Shown piece by piece: positions 23,468-34,679 of a DNA stretch of 64,000 nt. The translations under genes and the position numbers were made by a program. The stretch's first letter is position 1, and each line of letters starts with the position of its first letter. Origin of the DNA: Pilaira anomala (lineage: Eukaryota > Mucoromycota > Mucoromycetes > Mucorales > Mucoraceae). The stretch covers positions 1 through 64,000 of the forward strand of contig JAIXMQ010000027.1 of the NCBI GenBank assembly GCA_025716855.1, given 5' to 3'. The notes beneath the pieces were generated by a model. It was given only the letters and a program-made list of their open reading frames with translations, had not been told where the DNA came from and made no database searches.

Positions 23468-23733
23468 TTAGTTCAGCCGGATCAATGCAGTTTGACTTTT
23501 AAAGAGTTCAAAAAAAAAGTTTAGCTGTAACTGATACAAATTGACTCGTAACATTGTTACAGTGGTGCAGTTTACTTTCTGGTGCACTTGAGATATTTCG
23601 TGCTTCAAGAGCATTCCCAGCAAAAGCTTTATATAATAAATAAATATTTATTTAAATCATTTCATTTAGGTATACAAAGCTAGATTTTTGCATCATTTAT
23701 GCGCATTAAGTCATCTATACATTTAAAAAAAAA

Positions 23734-24612
23734 CTATAATTGTTGTGCACGCCAATCCTCTTCTTCTTCTTCTTCACTTTCACTTTCATCCTCAAACATA
23801 GACTCATTCTGTTGAATAACCTTTGTCTTCAACAATTGTCTTACACTTGACTTTAATCCCAACGCATCCTCACCCTTTTCTATCTCAGGCACTTGTTTCT
23901 GTTGACGCATGATCTTCAATTTCTCGACTCTTTGATCCAATATGGCTTGTTCTTCCGAGATATCCTGATGTCTTTCCATCCAAAACGTTTCATCATCTTG
24001 TTCTTGTTCTTCTTTTGATTCCTTTGTCACATCAATCATGGCTTCATTGAAATCTTCTAAATCCTTTTCTAAATTCGCTTGAGCTTGTTCTTCCGGTGCC
24101 AAGTTACCTTGCATACGTGCTTCTTGCTCTGGGTCGTCAAAAAATCCAGTAGGAATCGATCCATTCTTTTCTTCTTGTATTTCTTCTTCTTCCTCTTCCT
24201 CATCCTCTTCTATAGGTTCTCCACTATCGAAAAAATCTGTTGGTAAGCCCATATCTTCATCCTCTTGTTCTTGTTCTTCTTCAGATGAATCGGGTTGTTC
24301 ATCAAGTTCAATTTCTTCCATGCGTGAACGTTTGGTATCTTGTGGTGGTGGTGATGGTGCTTTACGCTTTAAATTCTGTTGTTGTTGTTGTTGTTGCTTT
24401 AACGCTTTTAACTTTTGAATATTATCGCGATGAGCATTGGAACCCAAATGAGCTTGCCAAACAGTTTGATTCTTTACGGGTGCATTACAAACAATACATA
24501 TTAACCGGTTGGTTTCATCGTATTTAGCAAATGGATGTGTCACTTTTGTATCTTTATTTCGTTCTGTTTGTTGTTTCTTTAATAAACGACGTACATCAGG
24601 CTTAGGTGGCAT
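23734..24612 (-). CDS. ZNF830: ZNF830-like zinc-finger spliceosome-associated protein
   Basis: Homologue of human ZNF830 (CCDC16), a nuclear protein found with XAB2/Aquarius in the intron-binding complex of the spliceosome. Single exon, about 292 residues from the start at 24610-24612 (MPPKPDVRRLLKKQQ). A C2H2-type finger is at about residues 36-60: ICIVCNAPVKNQTVWQAHLGS, then NAH. Next come a poly-Gln run (about residue 72), an acidic Glu-rich middle, and a C-terminal coiled coil (EEQAILDQRVEKLKIMRQQK) of the family. An in-frame ATG 30 bases upstream exists, but the chosen start matches the family. Head to head with NOP13, 181 bp between the starts. Confidence 0.88.
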   Translation of the reverse strand: MPPKPDVRRLLKKQQTERNKDTKVTHPFAKYDETNRLICIVCNAPVKNQTVWQAHLGSNAHRDNIQKLKALKQQQQQQQNLKRKAPSPPPQDTKRSRMEEIELDEQPDSSEEEQEQEDEDMGLPTDFFDSGEPIEEDEEEEEEEIQEEKNGSIPTGFFDDPEQEARMQGNLAPEEQAQANLEKDLEDFNEAMIDVTKESKEEQEQDDETFWMERHQDISEEQAILDQRVEKLKIMRQQKQVPEIEKGEDALGLKSSVRQLLKTKVIQQNESMFEDESESEEEEEEDWRAQQL

Positions 24613-24793
24613 TTTACAATAAGAGAAAAAAGAAATAAACAATTCGTGTATTTACATTTCAACCTTTTAGGTGGTGGCTTGTGTGACCGTCTTTTCTGAT
24701 GAAACCCTTTTTCTGTCTAAAAAAATCAAGGTACTTTTTTTTTCTTTTCTTTTTTTTTTTCTTCTTCTTCAATATATAGAATAAGCTTTCAAC
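24613..24793. promoter_or_regulatory. Divergent promoter between ZNF830 and NOP13
   Basis: The 181-bp gap between two opposed start codons. It holds a long CT-rich/T-rich strip at about 24735-24770 just before the NOP13 start. The promoter role is inferred from geometry. Confidence 0.5.
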
Positions 24794-26208
24794 ATGGGAA
24801 AAGAAGAAGTTGACGATAAATTCGATGTACTTGCCGAGATCACCGAAATGAATGTGGACTCGGATGAGGAAGCTCGTCTTGCCGAAAAGGCAGAGCGTAA
24901 GAGACTTCGTAAATCGATGACAGCTGAAGAAAAGGAAGCACAACGTAAAATTAACAGAGAAAACAGAGAAAAGAAAAAGCTCAAGAAAGACTTGAATAAA
25001 AAGAGAAAGGTAATTGAAGAAACTTTTTTTTTTTGACATGTCACTAATTTTAAATCGCTTTTGGATCAGAGAGGAGAATTGAGCGATGAAGAAGAAGAAC
25101 AGGAAGAAGCAAAAGAACCTAAACTTGATGCAGAGGGTAATGTGATTGAACCTAAAAAGAAGCTTGCTAAGGACGAGAAAAAGAAGAAGGAAATGGAATA
25201 CGGTATTTGGGTTGGTAATCTTTCGTATGCTACCACATTAGCTAGTATAAAAGATTTCTTTAAAGAATGTGGAGAGATTACACGTATCAAGTGTCCCAAG
25301 GGTAACGGTGCCAAGAATTACAACAAAGGGTAAGATCTATAAGTTAGCTATATATATATACAAATATTAAAATTTTTTGTATAGTTTTGCATATATTTTC
25401 TTTTCTACTCCTGAAGAAGCAGCAAAGGGTCTTGCTATGAATGAAAAGCAATTAGAAGGTAGATCACTTTTAATCAAGGATTCAGAGAATTTTGAGCGTG
25501 CCGATGGATCCAAAGCACCTACTGAAGCAGAAAAGAAAGAGATCAAAAAACAAAAGAATCCTCCTTGTCCTACACTTTTCCTTGGTAACTTGAGTTTTGA
25601 TACCACTGAGAAATCCATTCGTGAAAACTTTGAGTGGGCAGGTGATATTCGTAAAGTACGTGTTGCTACTTTTGAAGATTCTGGAAAATGTAAAGGGTAA
25701 AGTAGTAAAAAAAAATCAATTTTTTAAAAAAAAAAGTGGAAATTAATTTTATTTCTATAGTTTTGCATATGTTGATTATTATGTCGTTGAATCTGCTACA
25801 AAGGCAATTCGTGCTCCTGATAAACATATGTTGGATGGACGTAAAGTACGTGTTGAATTCGGTAGTGCTGAAGCTCATTTAAGATCAAAGCCTTGGTTAA
25901 TGCGTGAAAAGCAAAAGGCAAATGAACCTCGCAAACCTACCGAAAATACAGCAGCTGGATCAACAGATTCAACAACAGCAGCAGCATCAGCACATACTGA
26001 TAATAGATCATATAATAAGTCAACAGAAGGAGGAGATGGAGAGGCACCTTATCCCAAGAGACAAAGAGGAGATGCCGACTTTAGAGAAAGAAAGCCCAAG
26101 AAACCTGTTAGTCATGAACGCGTAAAGCCTGGTCAAGCATTGTATGCTGCTCAAAGACAAAAGCCTTCTGTTCAAGAATTTACTGGTAGTAAAATCACTT
26201 TTGATTAG
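24794..26208 (+). CDS. NOP13: Nop13-like nucleolar RNA-binding protein (two RRMs)
   Basis: Homologue of yeast Nop13, a nucleolar pre-ribosome-associated RNA-binding protein. Four exons. The N-terminus is charged and Lys/Glu-rich. RRM1 starts at YGIWVGNLSYATTLASIKDF and continues across an intron into FAYIFFSTPEEAAKG. RRM2 starts at TLFLGNLSFDTTEKSIRENF and continues into FAYVDYYVVESATKAI. Both have RNP1/RNP2-like aromatic positions (WVGNLS, LFLGNLSF, FAYIFF, FAYVDY). The C-terminal tail is low complexity, with KPWLMREKQKA and a basic KRQRG patch that suits nuclear localisation. Both RRM-internal introns fall just before the RNP1 FAY motif. Confidence 0.92.
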
Positions 26209-27871
26209 AGAAAATTGTACAATAGTTATTTAAAAAAAAAAGATATCACACAATAAATAAAAAAACATTATAAAATGATACATACACTTTTTTCTTTTTC
26301 TTTTTTTTTTTTCACTTGACTTTACTATTCTGATGAATACTAAGGATAAATCTATCATTTTTGTTGCTATAGCAACTGTACGAGATTTTTTCATATTTAA
26401 GCCTTTGGCTTGGTGCCTATTCCTTTAGTTGCCACCAATAATTTTATCTTCCTCCGAAGATATAGTATCTAGTTACCTCTACCTCATGCGAGTGTCACTG
26501 CATGATCGCAATTGTTGAATAACGGAATAGACTTTTAATTAACTAAAAAAAGAAGAAATATAAGTCAGAAAGCATAAATAAAAACAATAAATTAGCTGAA
26601 TTGTGTATTATTTTATGTGAGTCAACTGTTTCAGTATATTAAAGCGAATCAAGACTATAGCTAAATAAAAAAGAAACGATAAAAGTTACAAAAGAGAATA
26701 GAAAGGCTGATTTGTTAAAGGTAGCTAATAATGCAAAAAATAAGTATCTACACAACAACTCAACTACTTGATGATGAGGAGGACACTATATTTATATGGA
26801 AGGGTTTTATTTAATTTTAAAAGATAACTATATAGTTCGAAACTAAAAGGATTGGCCATGAGAAGGTGGAAGTGTACTTAATCGAAAAAACAAAGCACGG
26901 CATAAAAATGATTGGGACGACAAATGATTCTAGTGGGTAACTATAACAGTGAAGATAAAGGAGGATTTAATTCTCAATAATTGGGCAAATGTAGGATTTA
27001 ATTCGAAAACTTTCCCAAATAGCAATCATTTTTATAAGGCTCGCACTTCATTCAATGATCTACATGTGGAAACAGAAAATTTATGCATATTTTTTATTAT
27101 ATTTCCCTGGGGCTTGTGCGGCATGCAGGATTTATAATTATAAATATCTGAAAATAGCAATGGCAAAATTTTAACTGGTAAATCGCAAATGATAAAATAC
27201 TGGTAAGTAATGACTATAACAGACATAACTCAGGATAACACACAATACGTTAATGTTGTTTAAAGTCATCATTTCAGAAACTAACCTTACAGATAAAAAA
27301 ATAAAATAAAATAAAGACGCAGTCCTTCTTGAAATTAAGGTTTATACTTTTCCTTTTATTGATTATTTCTCGTAAAACTTAATTATTAATCTCAAAATTA
27401 GTTGAGTTATTTGATGTACTGGTCGTCAATAACGGTTCTCTTTAATTCTGTCGAGAACTGAGCTGCTTGATTAAGCCTTATTGACGGAGATCAAACCCTT
27501 TACGACGTCGACAACAAAATACGATGCTTGACGACGTCACCTGGTCTTGTTGTATCATGTTAGCGTATTTCTCTTTTTCAATCCAGTTACAATATTCATA
27601 GTACAAATGTAAAGTATATCTTGGTATTGATAAAAGAAAAAGTATTGATATTGGTAGGGTACATAAGCAAAAAGCAAAACAAACTTTTTTCTTTATATCT
27701 TAAAACAAAGAGCATAAGCGCTATTTGAAAGGTTGAAGGGGACGATTCTCGAAAAACGTTTTTATTTTTTTCTTTTCTCTCTCTCTCTCTCTTTATTTTA
27801 TTTTTATTTTTTTTTTTTTTTTCTTACAAAATAACTACAGTAATTTTAATCTAAAAAACAAATTGTTAAGA
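26209..27871. other. Intergenic region upstream of the PP2A B-subunit gene
   Basis: About 1.66 kb without a supported gene. A stem-loop-like sequence is at 27424-27486 (CGTCAATAA paired with TTATTGACG, inner GTTCTC with GAGAAC). Several GACGTC-type palindromes follow at about 27506-27540. A CT tract and T run precede the start codon. These could be promoter elements of the PP2A gene. Confidence 0.5.
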
Positions 27872-28786
27872 ATGTCGGAAGAACATAACTGGAAGTTTGC
27901 ACAATGCTTTGGTGATAAAGGAGACTCTGATGATATCACGGATGGTAAATATACATTTTTTTAAAAAAAAATTGTAGTACAACATCTCACTTTTTTTTTA
28001 GCTGATATTATTTCAACTGTTGAGTTTGACCAAACAGGTGATTATCTTGCCACAGGTGATAAAGGTGGACGCGTTGTATTATTCGAAAGAAATGAAAGTG
28101 TAAAGTATAAGCCAATCGAATTATTTATGTAAAAGAGTAAAAAAAAAAAAAAAAGGGGGGGAAAGAGGGGGGGGGAGAAAAGAATAGATTCTAATATAAT
28201 GTAAATAGAAAAAGAATTGTGAATATCGATTCTATACAGAGTTTCAATCTCACGAAGCCGAATTCGATTATTTAAAGAGTTTGGAAATAGAAGAAAAAAT
28301 TAACAAGATCAAATGGTGTAAAAGACAAAACTCTGCTCACTTTTTATTATCCACTAATGGTAAAGATTTTTGTTTACAATGTACAATCATCATATATGTA
28401 TATGTAACTGTTATATTTTAGATAAAACGATCAAATTGTGGAAGGTTTTTGACAAATCATTAAAGTTAGTCACCGAGAATAGTATTGCTCCTAACCCTAG
28501 CCCTGTCAATACCCTTCGTTTACCTACCTTGACTCATCATGATACCATTGTTGCCGCTGTTCCTAGAAAGGTTTATGCTAACGGTAAAGAAAAAAAAATT
28601 ATATGTATAATTATTGTGTATATAGCGACCTAATATCTAAATAGCACACACTTATCATATCAATTCCATCTCCATTAATTCGGATGGTGAAACCTATATC
28701 TCTGCTGATGATTTAAGAGTAAATCTTTGGAATTTGGATGTCTCTGATCAAAGTTTCAGTGAGTACAAATGATGTTACTTTATTGC

Positions 28787-28819
<33 letters not shown>

Positions 28820-29737
28820 ATATAACCTATTTGTTACTAGACATTGTTGATATCAAACCTGCTAATATGGAAGAATTAACTGAAGTTATTACGGCCGCAG
28901 AATTCCATCCTGAACAATGTAATGTATTCATGTATAGTTCTAGCAAGGGCACCATTAAATTGAGCGATATGAGAGAATCTGCATTATGTGATCAACATGC
29001 TAAAGGTAATTATCACAAAGAAATAATAATAATAATTGAATGATTTATATTAATTCAATCTTTTTCTTATTTCTAGTATTTGAAGAAGCTGAAGATCCTG
29101 CTCATCGTTCATTCTTTTCTGAAATCATCTCTTCTGTATCTGATATTAACTTTAGTTATGACGGTAGATATATTCTTTCTAGGGATTATCTTACATTAAA
29201 GATTTGGGATATCAATATGGACAACAAGCCAGTTCAAACAATCAATATTCATGATCAATTAAGAACAAGATTATGCGACTTATATGAAAATGATTGTATC
29301 TTTGATAAGTTTGAATGTACTTTTAGTGGTGATGACAGGTATATATTTTTTAAAAAAAGACGTCGCTAGGTTACTTACTGTTTTATCTACGGGAAAAAAA
29401 TATATTTATAGTCATGTTATGACTGGTTCTTACAACAACATGTTCCATTTATATGATCGTGAGGGTAAGACTGATATTGCTTTACAAGCAGATAAAAGTG
29501 CTTTTAGATCCAAGCGTCTTGGATCTTCAAAAAATAAAATGTCAATGGCAAGAAACTCTGCTCCTAGTGCTGATAATATGGACTTTAACAAAAAGATTTT
29601 ACACTCTTCATGGCATCCACAAGAAAACACAATTGCAATTGCTGCAACCAATAACTTGTTTATTTTTACGTAAGTTGTTGTTACAACAATTTTATTGTTT
29701 ATAATTAATTTTTTTTTTTTATAATAGTGAACAATAA
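27872..29737 (+). CDS. CDC55: PP2A regulatory subunit B (B55/Cdc55)
   Basis: WD40-propeller regulatory subunit that directs protein phosphatase 2A to substrates in cell-cycle and stress control. The start at 27872 gives [17 protein letters not shown]. Many exons of 70-300 bp follow. Family-typical segments in order: [120 protein letters not shown] and [15 protein letters not shown]. The last intron splits the codon before EQ and the stop at 29735-29737. Full length, about 450 residues. It converges on CDK10 with 189 bp between stops. Confidence 0.95.
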
Positions 29738-29926
29738 TAACGACTATGTAACCCATGCACAACAAACAAATACATACATAAGCAAACACACAAACATGCA
29801 AATAACCTCTTTTTATTTTTTATTTTATTACTTTTTTTTTATTTTTTTACATGTATAAAATTTCAAGTCAAAATTATTTATCTATGTACAACATGATCTT
29901 TTTGCATTTTTATTATTATACAATTT

Positions 29927-31403
29927 TTATTTTCTTCTCTTATGATTCCCAGTATCCGTTTCTTCTTTTGCAGCTCTTCTTTTACGATCTTCTTCATGCA
30001 CTCGTCGTTTACTAAAATAAGATTTGTTAAGCCACATAAAATATAGAGAATCTGTTCGATTTTTTTTTTTTTTTTACCTTTCTCTTTCTGCTATTTGATT
30101 TCTAACTTCAGGATAAGTGGGTAACAAGGAGGGATCTTGAGCACGAGGAGATTCTTGGAAATAAGGATGAGCAATAGCTTGCTTTACAGTGAGACGAGAT
30201 TTTGGGTTATAAGTTAGTAAACCAGCAAGTAAACCAAGTGTGCTTTCACTATATCTTGGAAAGACTTCCTTGATATTATTATAAGATTGATTTGGTAATA
30301 CGAGTGCTTTTGCAGAAGGTAATTTACTAAATCCTGGCCAAATAGAATCATTTGGAGAACCTAATAATTTAACAATCAAATCTAATTGAGCTTGCTCTGT
30401 ATTTCCGGGTAATAAAGGTTTATGTTGCATTAATTCACCCATAATACACCCTGCTGACCATAAATCAATTGCGGTTGTATAATTTGTATCTCCAAATAAA
30501 ACTTCGGGTGCTCTGTACCATAATGTAACTACATTAGGTGTCATTGGCTTTCCTGGTAAGCTTAATGTCCTAGCCAATCCAAAATCAGCTATATACGGAT
30601 ATCATAAAGTTAACGCGGGTTAAATTTAAAAATATGTATATGTATGTATACTCATACCGATTTTAAGTACGCCGGTAAATGTAAGTAACAAGTTTGACAT
30701 TTTCAAATCTCTATGAATAATTGAGTGACTATGACAATACTCTAAACCCTTTAGCAATTGCAACATCAAACATTTAACTATTTTCGTATTAAATTAATTA
30801 TACGTGTATCATATATTCCAATTATTGTAATCTTACTTTCTGATGGTGTATATGGTGTTGGTACCATATCTAATAAGCTACCCAAATCCTTTTTTTTTAA
30901 AAAACATGTGTATGATTAATGATTTGATATATACATATATAAACAGAGGGAAAAAAATATACTTGTTCACAATATTCCATAACTAAAAATATAGACTCTA
31001 AACGAGGACCAACGGCGACGTCTGTAACATTAACAATGTTCTGATGCTTCATTCTTTTTAAAATACTAATTTCTCGTAAACTCGATACTGGCATACCATC
31101 CGTCTCACGTTCCATTCTAATTTTTTTTAAAGCGACAATTTGTTTCGTTCTCGTATCTTTTACACGACTAACAACAATAACCAGTTTTTTTCAATATATG
31201 ATTCTTATTGGGGGAGTTTGTTATATTTTTTTATAGCAAACTTACTAAACCACACCATAAGTTCCCTCACCAACTCGATTTAATTTTTCAAAATCTTCTA
31301 CATCTCTACAATTTCCATAAAATGGAGATTCATTACACTCTATTTGTGTTCCTTTTACGGTAGATAGATTTGTATTACGGGTAACTTGAGGTGAATCCGG
31401 CAT
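29927..31403 (-). CDS. CDK10: Cyclin-dependent kinase, CDK10-like
   Basis: Serine/threonine protein kinase of the CDK10/11 branch. The start at 31401-31403 ([12 protein letters not shown]). The P-loop GEGTYGVV is at the end of exon 1 and continues as YRVKDTR. Then [23 protein letters not shown] (PITSLRE-like helix with PVSSLRE), [37 protein letters not shown] and [14 protein letters not shown]. The long exon 30074-30590 contains WPGFSKLP and [13 protein letters not shown], both close to CDK10. A basic tail ([17 protein letters not shown]) ends RRK at 29927, a likely nuclear signal. Most segments match CDK10 more closely than CDK11. Confidence 0.92.
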
Positions 31404-31604
31404 TAAACAATTTAAATAAAAAGAAAGTGTGTAAAGAAAACAAAAATCACTGGAAATCGCAGGTCACGATCGCCTCTTAGGTTTCTTCTCCCCATTTTTC
31501 TCGAATGTAAATGGAAGTCCAAAGTCGGTCACGTTAAACAATGCTACAAAAACTTTCTTCTATAAATATCTTTTTCTCAAACTGGAACTTTTATACATGA
31601 AAAC

Positions 31605-31815
31605 ATGTATGTTGAATTCAACGACACTTTTCGTGTAAGAAAACGATTTGAAACGAGAGACGAACTTAAAGTAACAATACGTGCGTTTGGTTTAAAGTAC
31701 AACGCTATGTTCTCCTATCCCAGCAAGGAGGTCGATTTGCTTACACCCGTAAGTTCAGTGGCACTAAATGTGAGATAGAAACAACCGAAAGCGATGTGCC
31801 TGAGAAGAAGCAGTA

Positions 31816-31861
<46 letters not shown>

Positions 31862-32045
31862 CAGAAGTTCCTTCGTCCTGCTTTCATCAATTTGTATAGC
31901 CTTGAGTAACTGATACAGAAATGGCTCATAACCATCCTGTTTCTCAGGACATTATTACCTATGCTCTTAACCGAAAGCAATCTCCTACTATTATGCAGCA
32001 AATATTATCTATTTTAGGTAGTAGTGGGATTGATAGTTCTGTTAG
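31605..32045 (+). pseudogene. MULE/FAR1-like transposase N-terminal remnant, frameshifted
   Basis: Reading across frames gives FRVRKRFETRDELKVTIRAF, then FAYTRKFSGTKCEIE, then AHNHPVSQDIITYALNRKQS. The HNHP motif after a short zinc-finger-like region is typical of the FAR1/MULE (Mutator-like) transposase DNA-binding domain. At least two frameshifts and stops break it. A pure run of 40 A (31817-31856) sits inside the former coding region, where it would read as lysines. No catalytic domain or terminal repeats were found. Family call is from motif memory only. Confidence 0.5.
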
Positions 32046-32249
32046 CCTTGTTTAAAACCTTATTTTATTTAACTCGTCTTAGAATATCCAGCAGTGGGAT
32101 TAAAAAACTTTTTGCTAGTTATGAATGCTTTAAAGCCAATTTTAGATGAATTTTTTTTTTCATTTTTTAAAAAAAAAAGTTAACCTGCCTTTTTTTTTTT
32201 ACAAGTTGTGAAGACAGTGGAAAGCCACCACCCGTCATCAGTAACTAAG

Positions 32250-32385
32250 AATACTTGACTATTGTGTCCATTATGCTTCCTATCGTTTTCAGAAAAGAAT
32301 ATATACCAGATCCCTCCATATTCACCCGAATTCAATCCTATTGAAATATTTTGAAAAAGATTGAAGGATCGAGTTAGAAGATAGA
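32250..32385 (+). pseudogene. Tc1/mariner-like transposase C-terminal fragment
   Basis: One frame from 32310 reads IPPYSPEFNPIEIF, then a TGA where these transposases have Trp, then KRLKDRVRR. PPYSPxxNPIExxW with a downstream basic helix is the hallmark around the last catalytic acidic residue of Tc1/mariner DDE transposases. Just upstream, in another frame, is LDYCVHYAS, resembling the LDNxxxHxA strand. Short, frameshifted and stopped, so dead. Confidence 0.65.
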
Positions 32386-33519
32386 AATTGAAGCAGATTA
32401 TTTGATAAAAATCCCAAATGCGAGATGTTACAATGTTACGCAAAAAAAACTTTCCTTTTTTTGCTGATTGTCAAAAAACACCACCTGGCCGTTTTTTCTA
32501 CTAAACTACAGAGATGTAAGAAAAGCGAAACAAATTACTAAAAGATCAATCGGTAAGCAGTTTTTTTGAATTAGGTGATACTTGCTTGATTTGTAGAGAA
32601 ATGAAGATTAACTATAATTCTGATTTAAAACCGAAAATTCGGGATTGAACAATTGGACTAACAAAAAAAAAAATCGTTTGCTTTTTCAGTCCAGGTTTCT
32701 TTTTTTTTGAATACTTTTTGGAAAAAAAACCGTTCGCAGTGTTTGTTTATAGGTTGGTCATTGATCTTACTTTTCTTTTGAAGCAATTTAACAACCATAA
32801 CAACCATAACTGAATTGTTCCATTAATAGAGGATGTTACACGGGGGATGACCGGTGAATCAATTTGATAAAGAAAGAGATATTGCCCATGAAAGGACATG
32901 CTTTAGGAAATAATTAATGGAAGGGAAAAGTACTACACATTTGCTATGTGTTCACTAGCTACATATATTTGAAGTCTCTAAATTAAATAGCAAGCATATT
33001 TCTTGTTGGTCTGTAGTTTTCAAACGTTTTAAAGAATCAATTAATATATCCCACAAAGCTGCACACTCACCCAAAATGATCGTAGCAAGTAAATGGTTAT
33101 CAGCTGGTACCAAAAAAAAAAAAAAAAAAAAAAAATAGAAGGTTAAAAAGCTTCAATTGTAAATATTTACTATTTACTATTTTTTTTTGACAGGCTGGTT
33201 ACTATGTATGTAAATATAAATAACCATGGTTACTAACATGATGTTGTTACTGTAAACCATAACACCCTTCAATGATGTCACTGCTGCAGCAGAAAAATAA
33301 AACGTAAAAAAAAAAGGGGGAAATTCGGTCTTTGAACCCCCCTGGGTGTTCACTGGCTGAGAAATTGTTTGTACTGAGACTTTTTTTTTTCTTTCTTTCT
33401 TTTAACATATAGAATGTAAGCTATTGAATGAAGGTTTTTAAAAAAAAACAAAAAGAGAAAAAAACACGCACCGAGTCAAAATTTTTAATAATTTTCTATT
33501 TTTCTATTTTAGAAAAAAA

Positions 33520-34249
33520 ATGAACTCTGTTTTGCGTTTGACACCTCGTTTCACTAGTATGACTACACGTCAACAACAAGCACGTTTTTATGCTTCCTCT
33601 TCTCCTAAAATTGGAGCAGGTCGTGGAGGGTAAAAAAAAAAAAAAGAAATAGATAATAAAAAAAAAGGATATTGATATACCTGCTTTTTTTTTTTTAGTA
33701 TCATTGGGTTTTTATTAGGTGTAACCGCAGCTGGTTCCGCTGGTTATTATTATCTTTTAGGCGAATATAATAATGCTTCTGCTGCCCTCTTATTATCAGT
33801 ACAAGAACTTCAAGCATCTACTGACAAGGTAAAAAAAAAGGAAAAAAAAAAAAAAAAAAAAAAAAAGATCGGTATTGACGGGGTTTTGGATACAGGTCAA
33901 GGATTATGCACGTCGCATTGAAGCAGTTGATCGAGATGTTGCAAAATTGAAGGAAACTACAGCAACTAAAAAGCAATTGACAGATTTAAAGGCTGATTTC
34001 CGTAAATTATATGTAAGTAATAGTTATGGTGATATATTAGTTGTTTATGGGTTATATTAAAGTAATATTGTTAGGATACACTCAATATTGAACATCTCGA
34101 ATTAAAAACTCATGTTTGGGGATTAGGTAATTCATTATGTTTCGTAAAAAAGAAAAAGAAAAAAAAAATACTGATTAAATTTTCTAGAAAAAGATTTGAG
34201 TAATAATAATTCAGTAACAGCAGTGGTGAAAGAGGAAAAGAAAGACTAA
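33520..34249 (+). CDS. Small predicted mitochondrial membrane coiled-coil protein
   Basis: Not recognised as a named family. The start at 33520 gives MNSVLRLTPRFTSMTTRQQQ, an Arg/Ser-rich presequence suited to mitochondrial import. After the first intron comes one transmembrane segment (GIIGFLLGVTAAGSAGYYYLL). The remainder is a heptad-like coiled coil (LSVQELQASTDKVKDYARRIEAVDRDVAKLKE) with Lys/Glu-rich end and stop at 34247-34249. Five short exons, about 155 residues. The layout (presequence, one membrane span, coiled coil) suggests an inner-membrane protein facing one compartment. Function unknown. Confidence 0.75.
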
Positions 34250-34679
34250 ACTAAATACTAGTATTTTAAAATAAAAAATATGATTTGTTCAATACTTCTA
34301 TACTATATATTATTTTGAGTGGCTTATGTGCATTGATAATACAAATGAGATTGAACAATTAAGAGGCAAAAAGAAGGTTTGTGACGCCAAAATTAGGCAA
34401 CCGAATTAATTCAGGAGATAATTGGTTTAACTATAGTAACGAATGAATGTATAGTTTGTATTATAAAAAAATTTTACTAGAGAAAAAAAATTTTTTCTAA
34501 AAAAAAAATTTTCAATTGAATAAATAGATTGCAAAAAAATGAAAGAGAAAGAGTTTCTTTTAACGTTTTTGTTCCCTTTTTTTTATATACAAAACCTTAC
34601 AACCTTTTTGTGTTTAAAAAAAAAACCTCTTTTTTAATTTCACTCTTATCCATTCTCTTTGAATAATATTATATTAAAA
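34250..34679. promoter_or_regulatory. Upstream region of elongation factor 3
   Basis: A 430-bp gap before a highly expressed gene. It includes paired A/T runs near 34470-34515 and a pyrimidine-rich strip at about 34625-34660 right before the start codon, as is common for strongly expressed fungal translation genes. Confidence 0.4.

Larger units (their letters stand above)
31404..33519. other. Region of decayed transposons
   Basis: About 2.1 kb with no intact gene. The first 150 bp are the CDK10 5' region. Transposon-derived pseudogene fragments at 31605-32045 and about 32250-32385 are listed separately. The rest (32400-33400) is AT-rich with A runs (33113-33135) and a short G/C-rich patch near 33316-33350. 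Nothing else was recognised. Confidence 0.55.
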
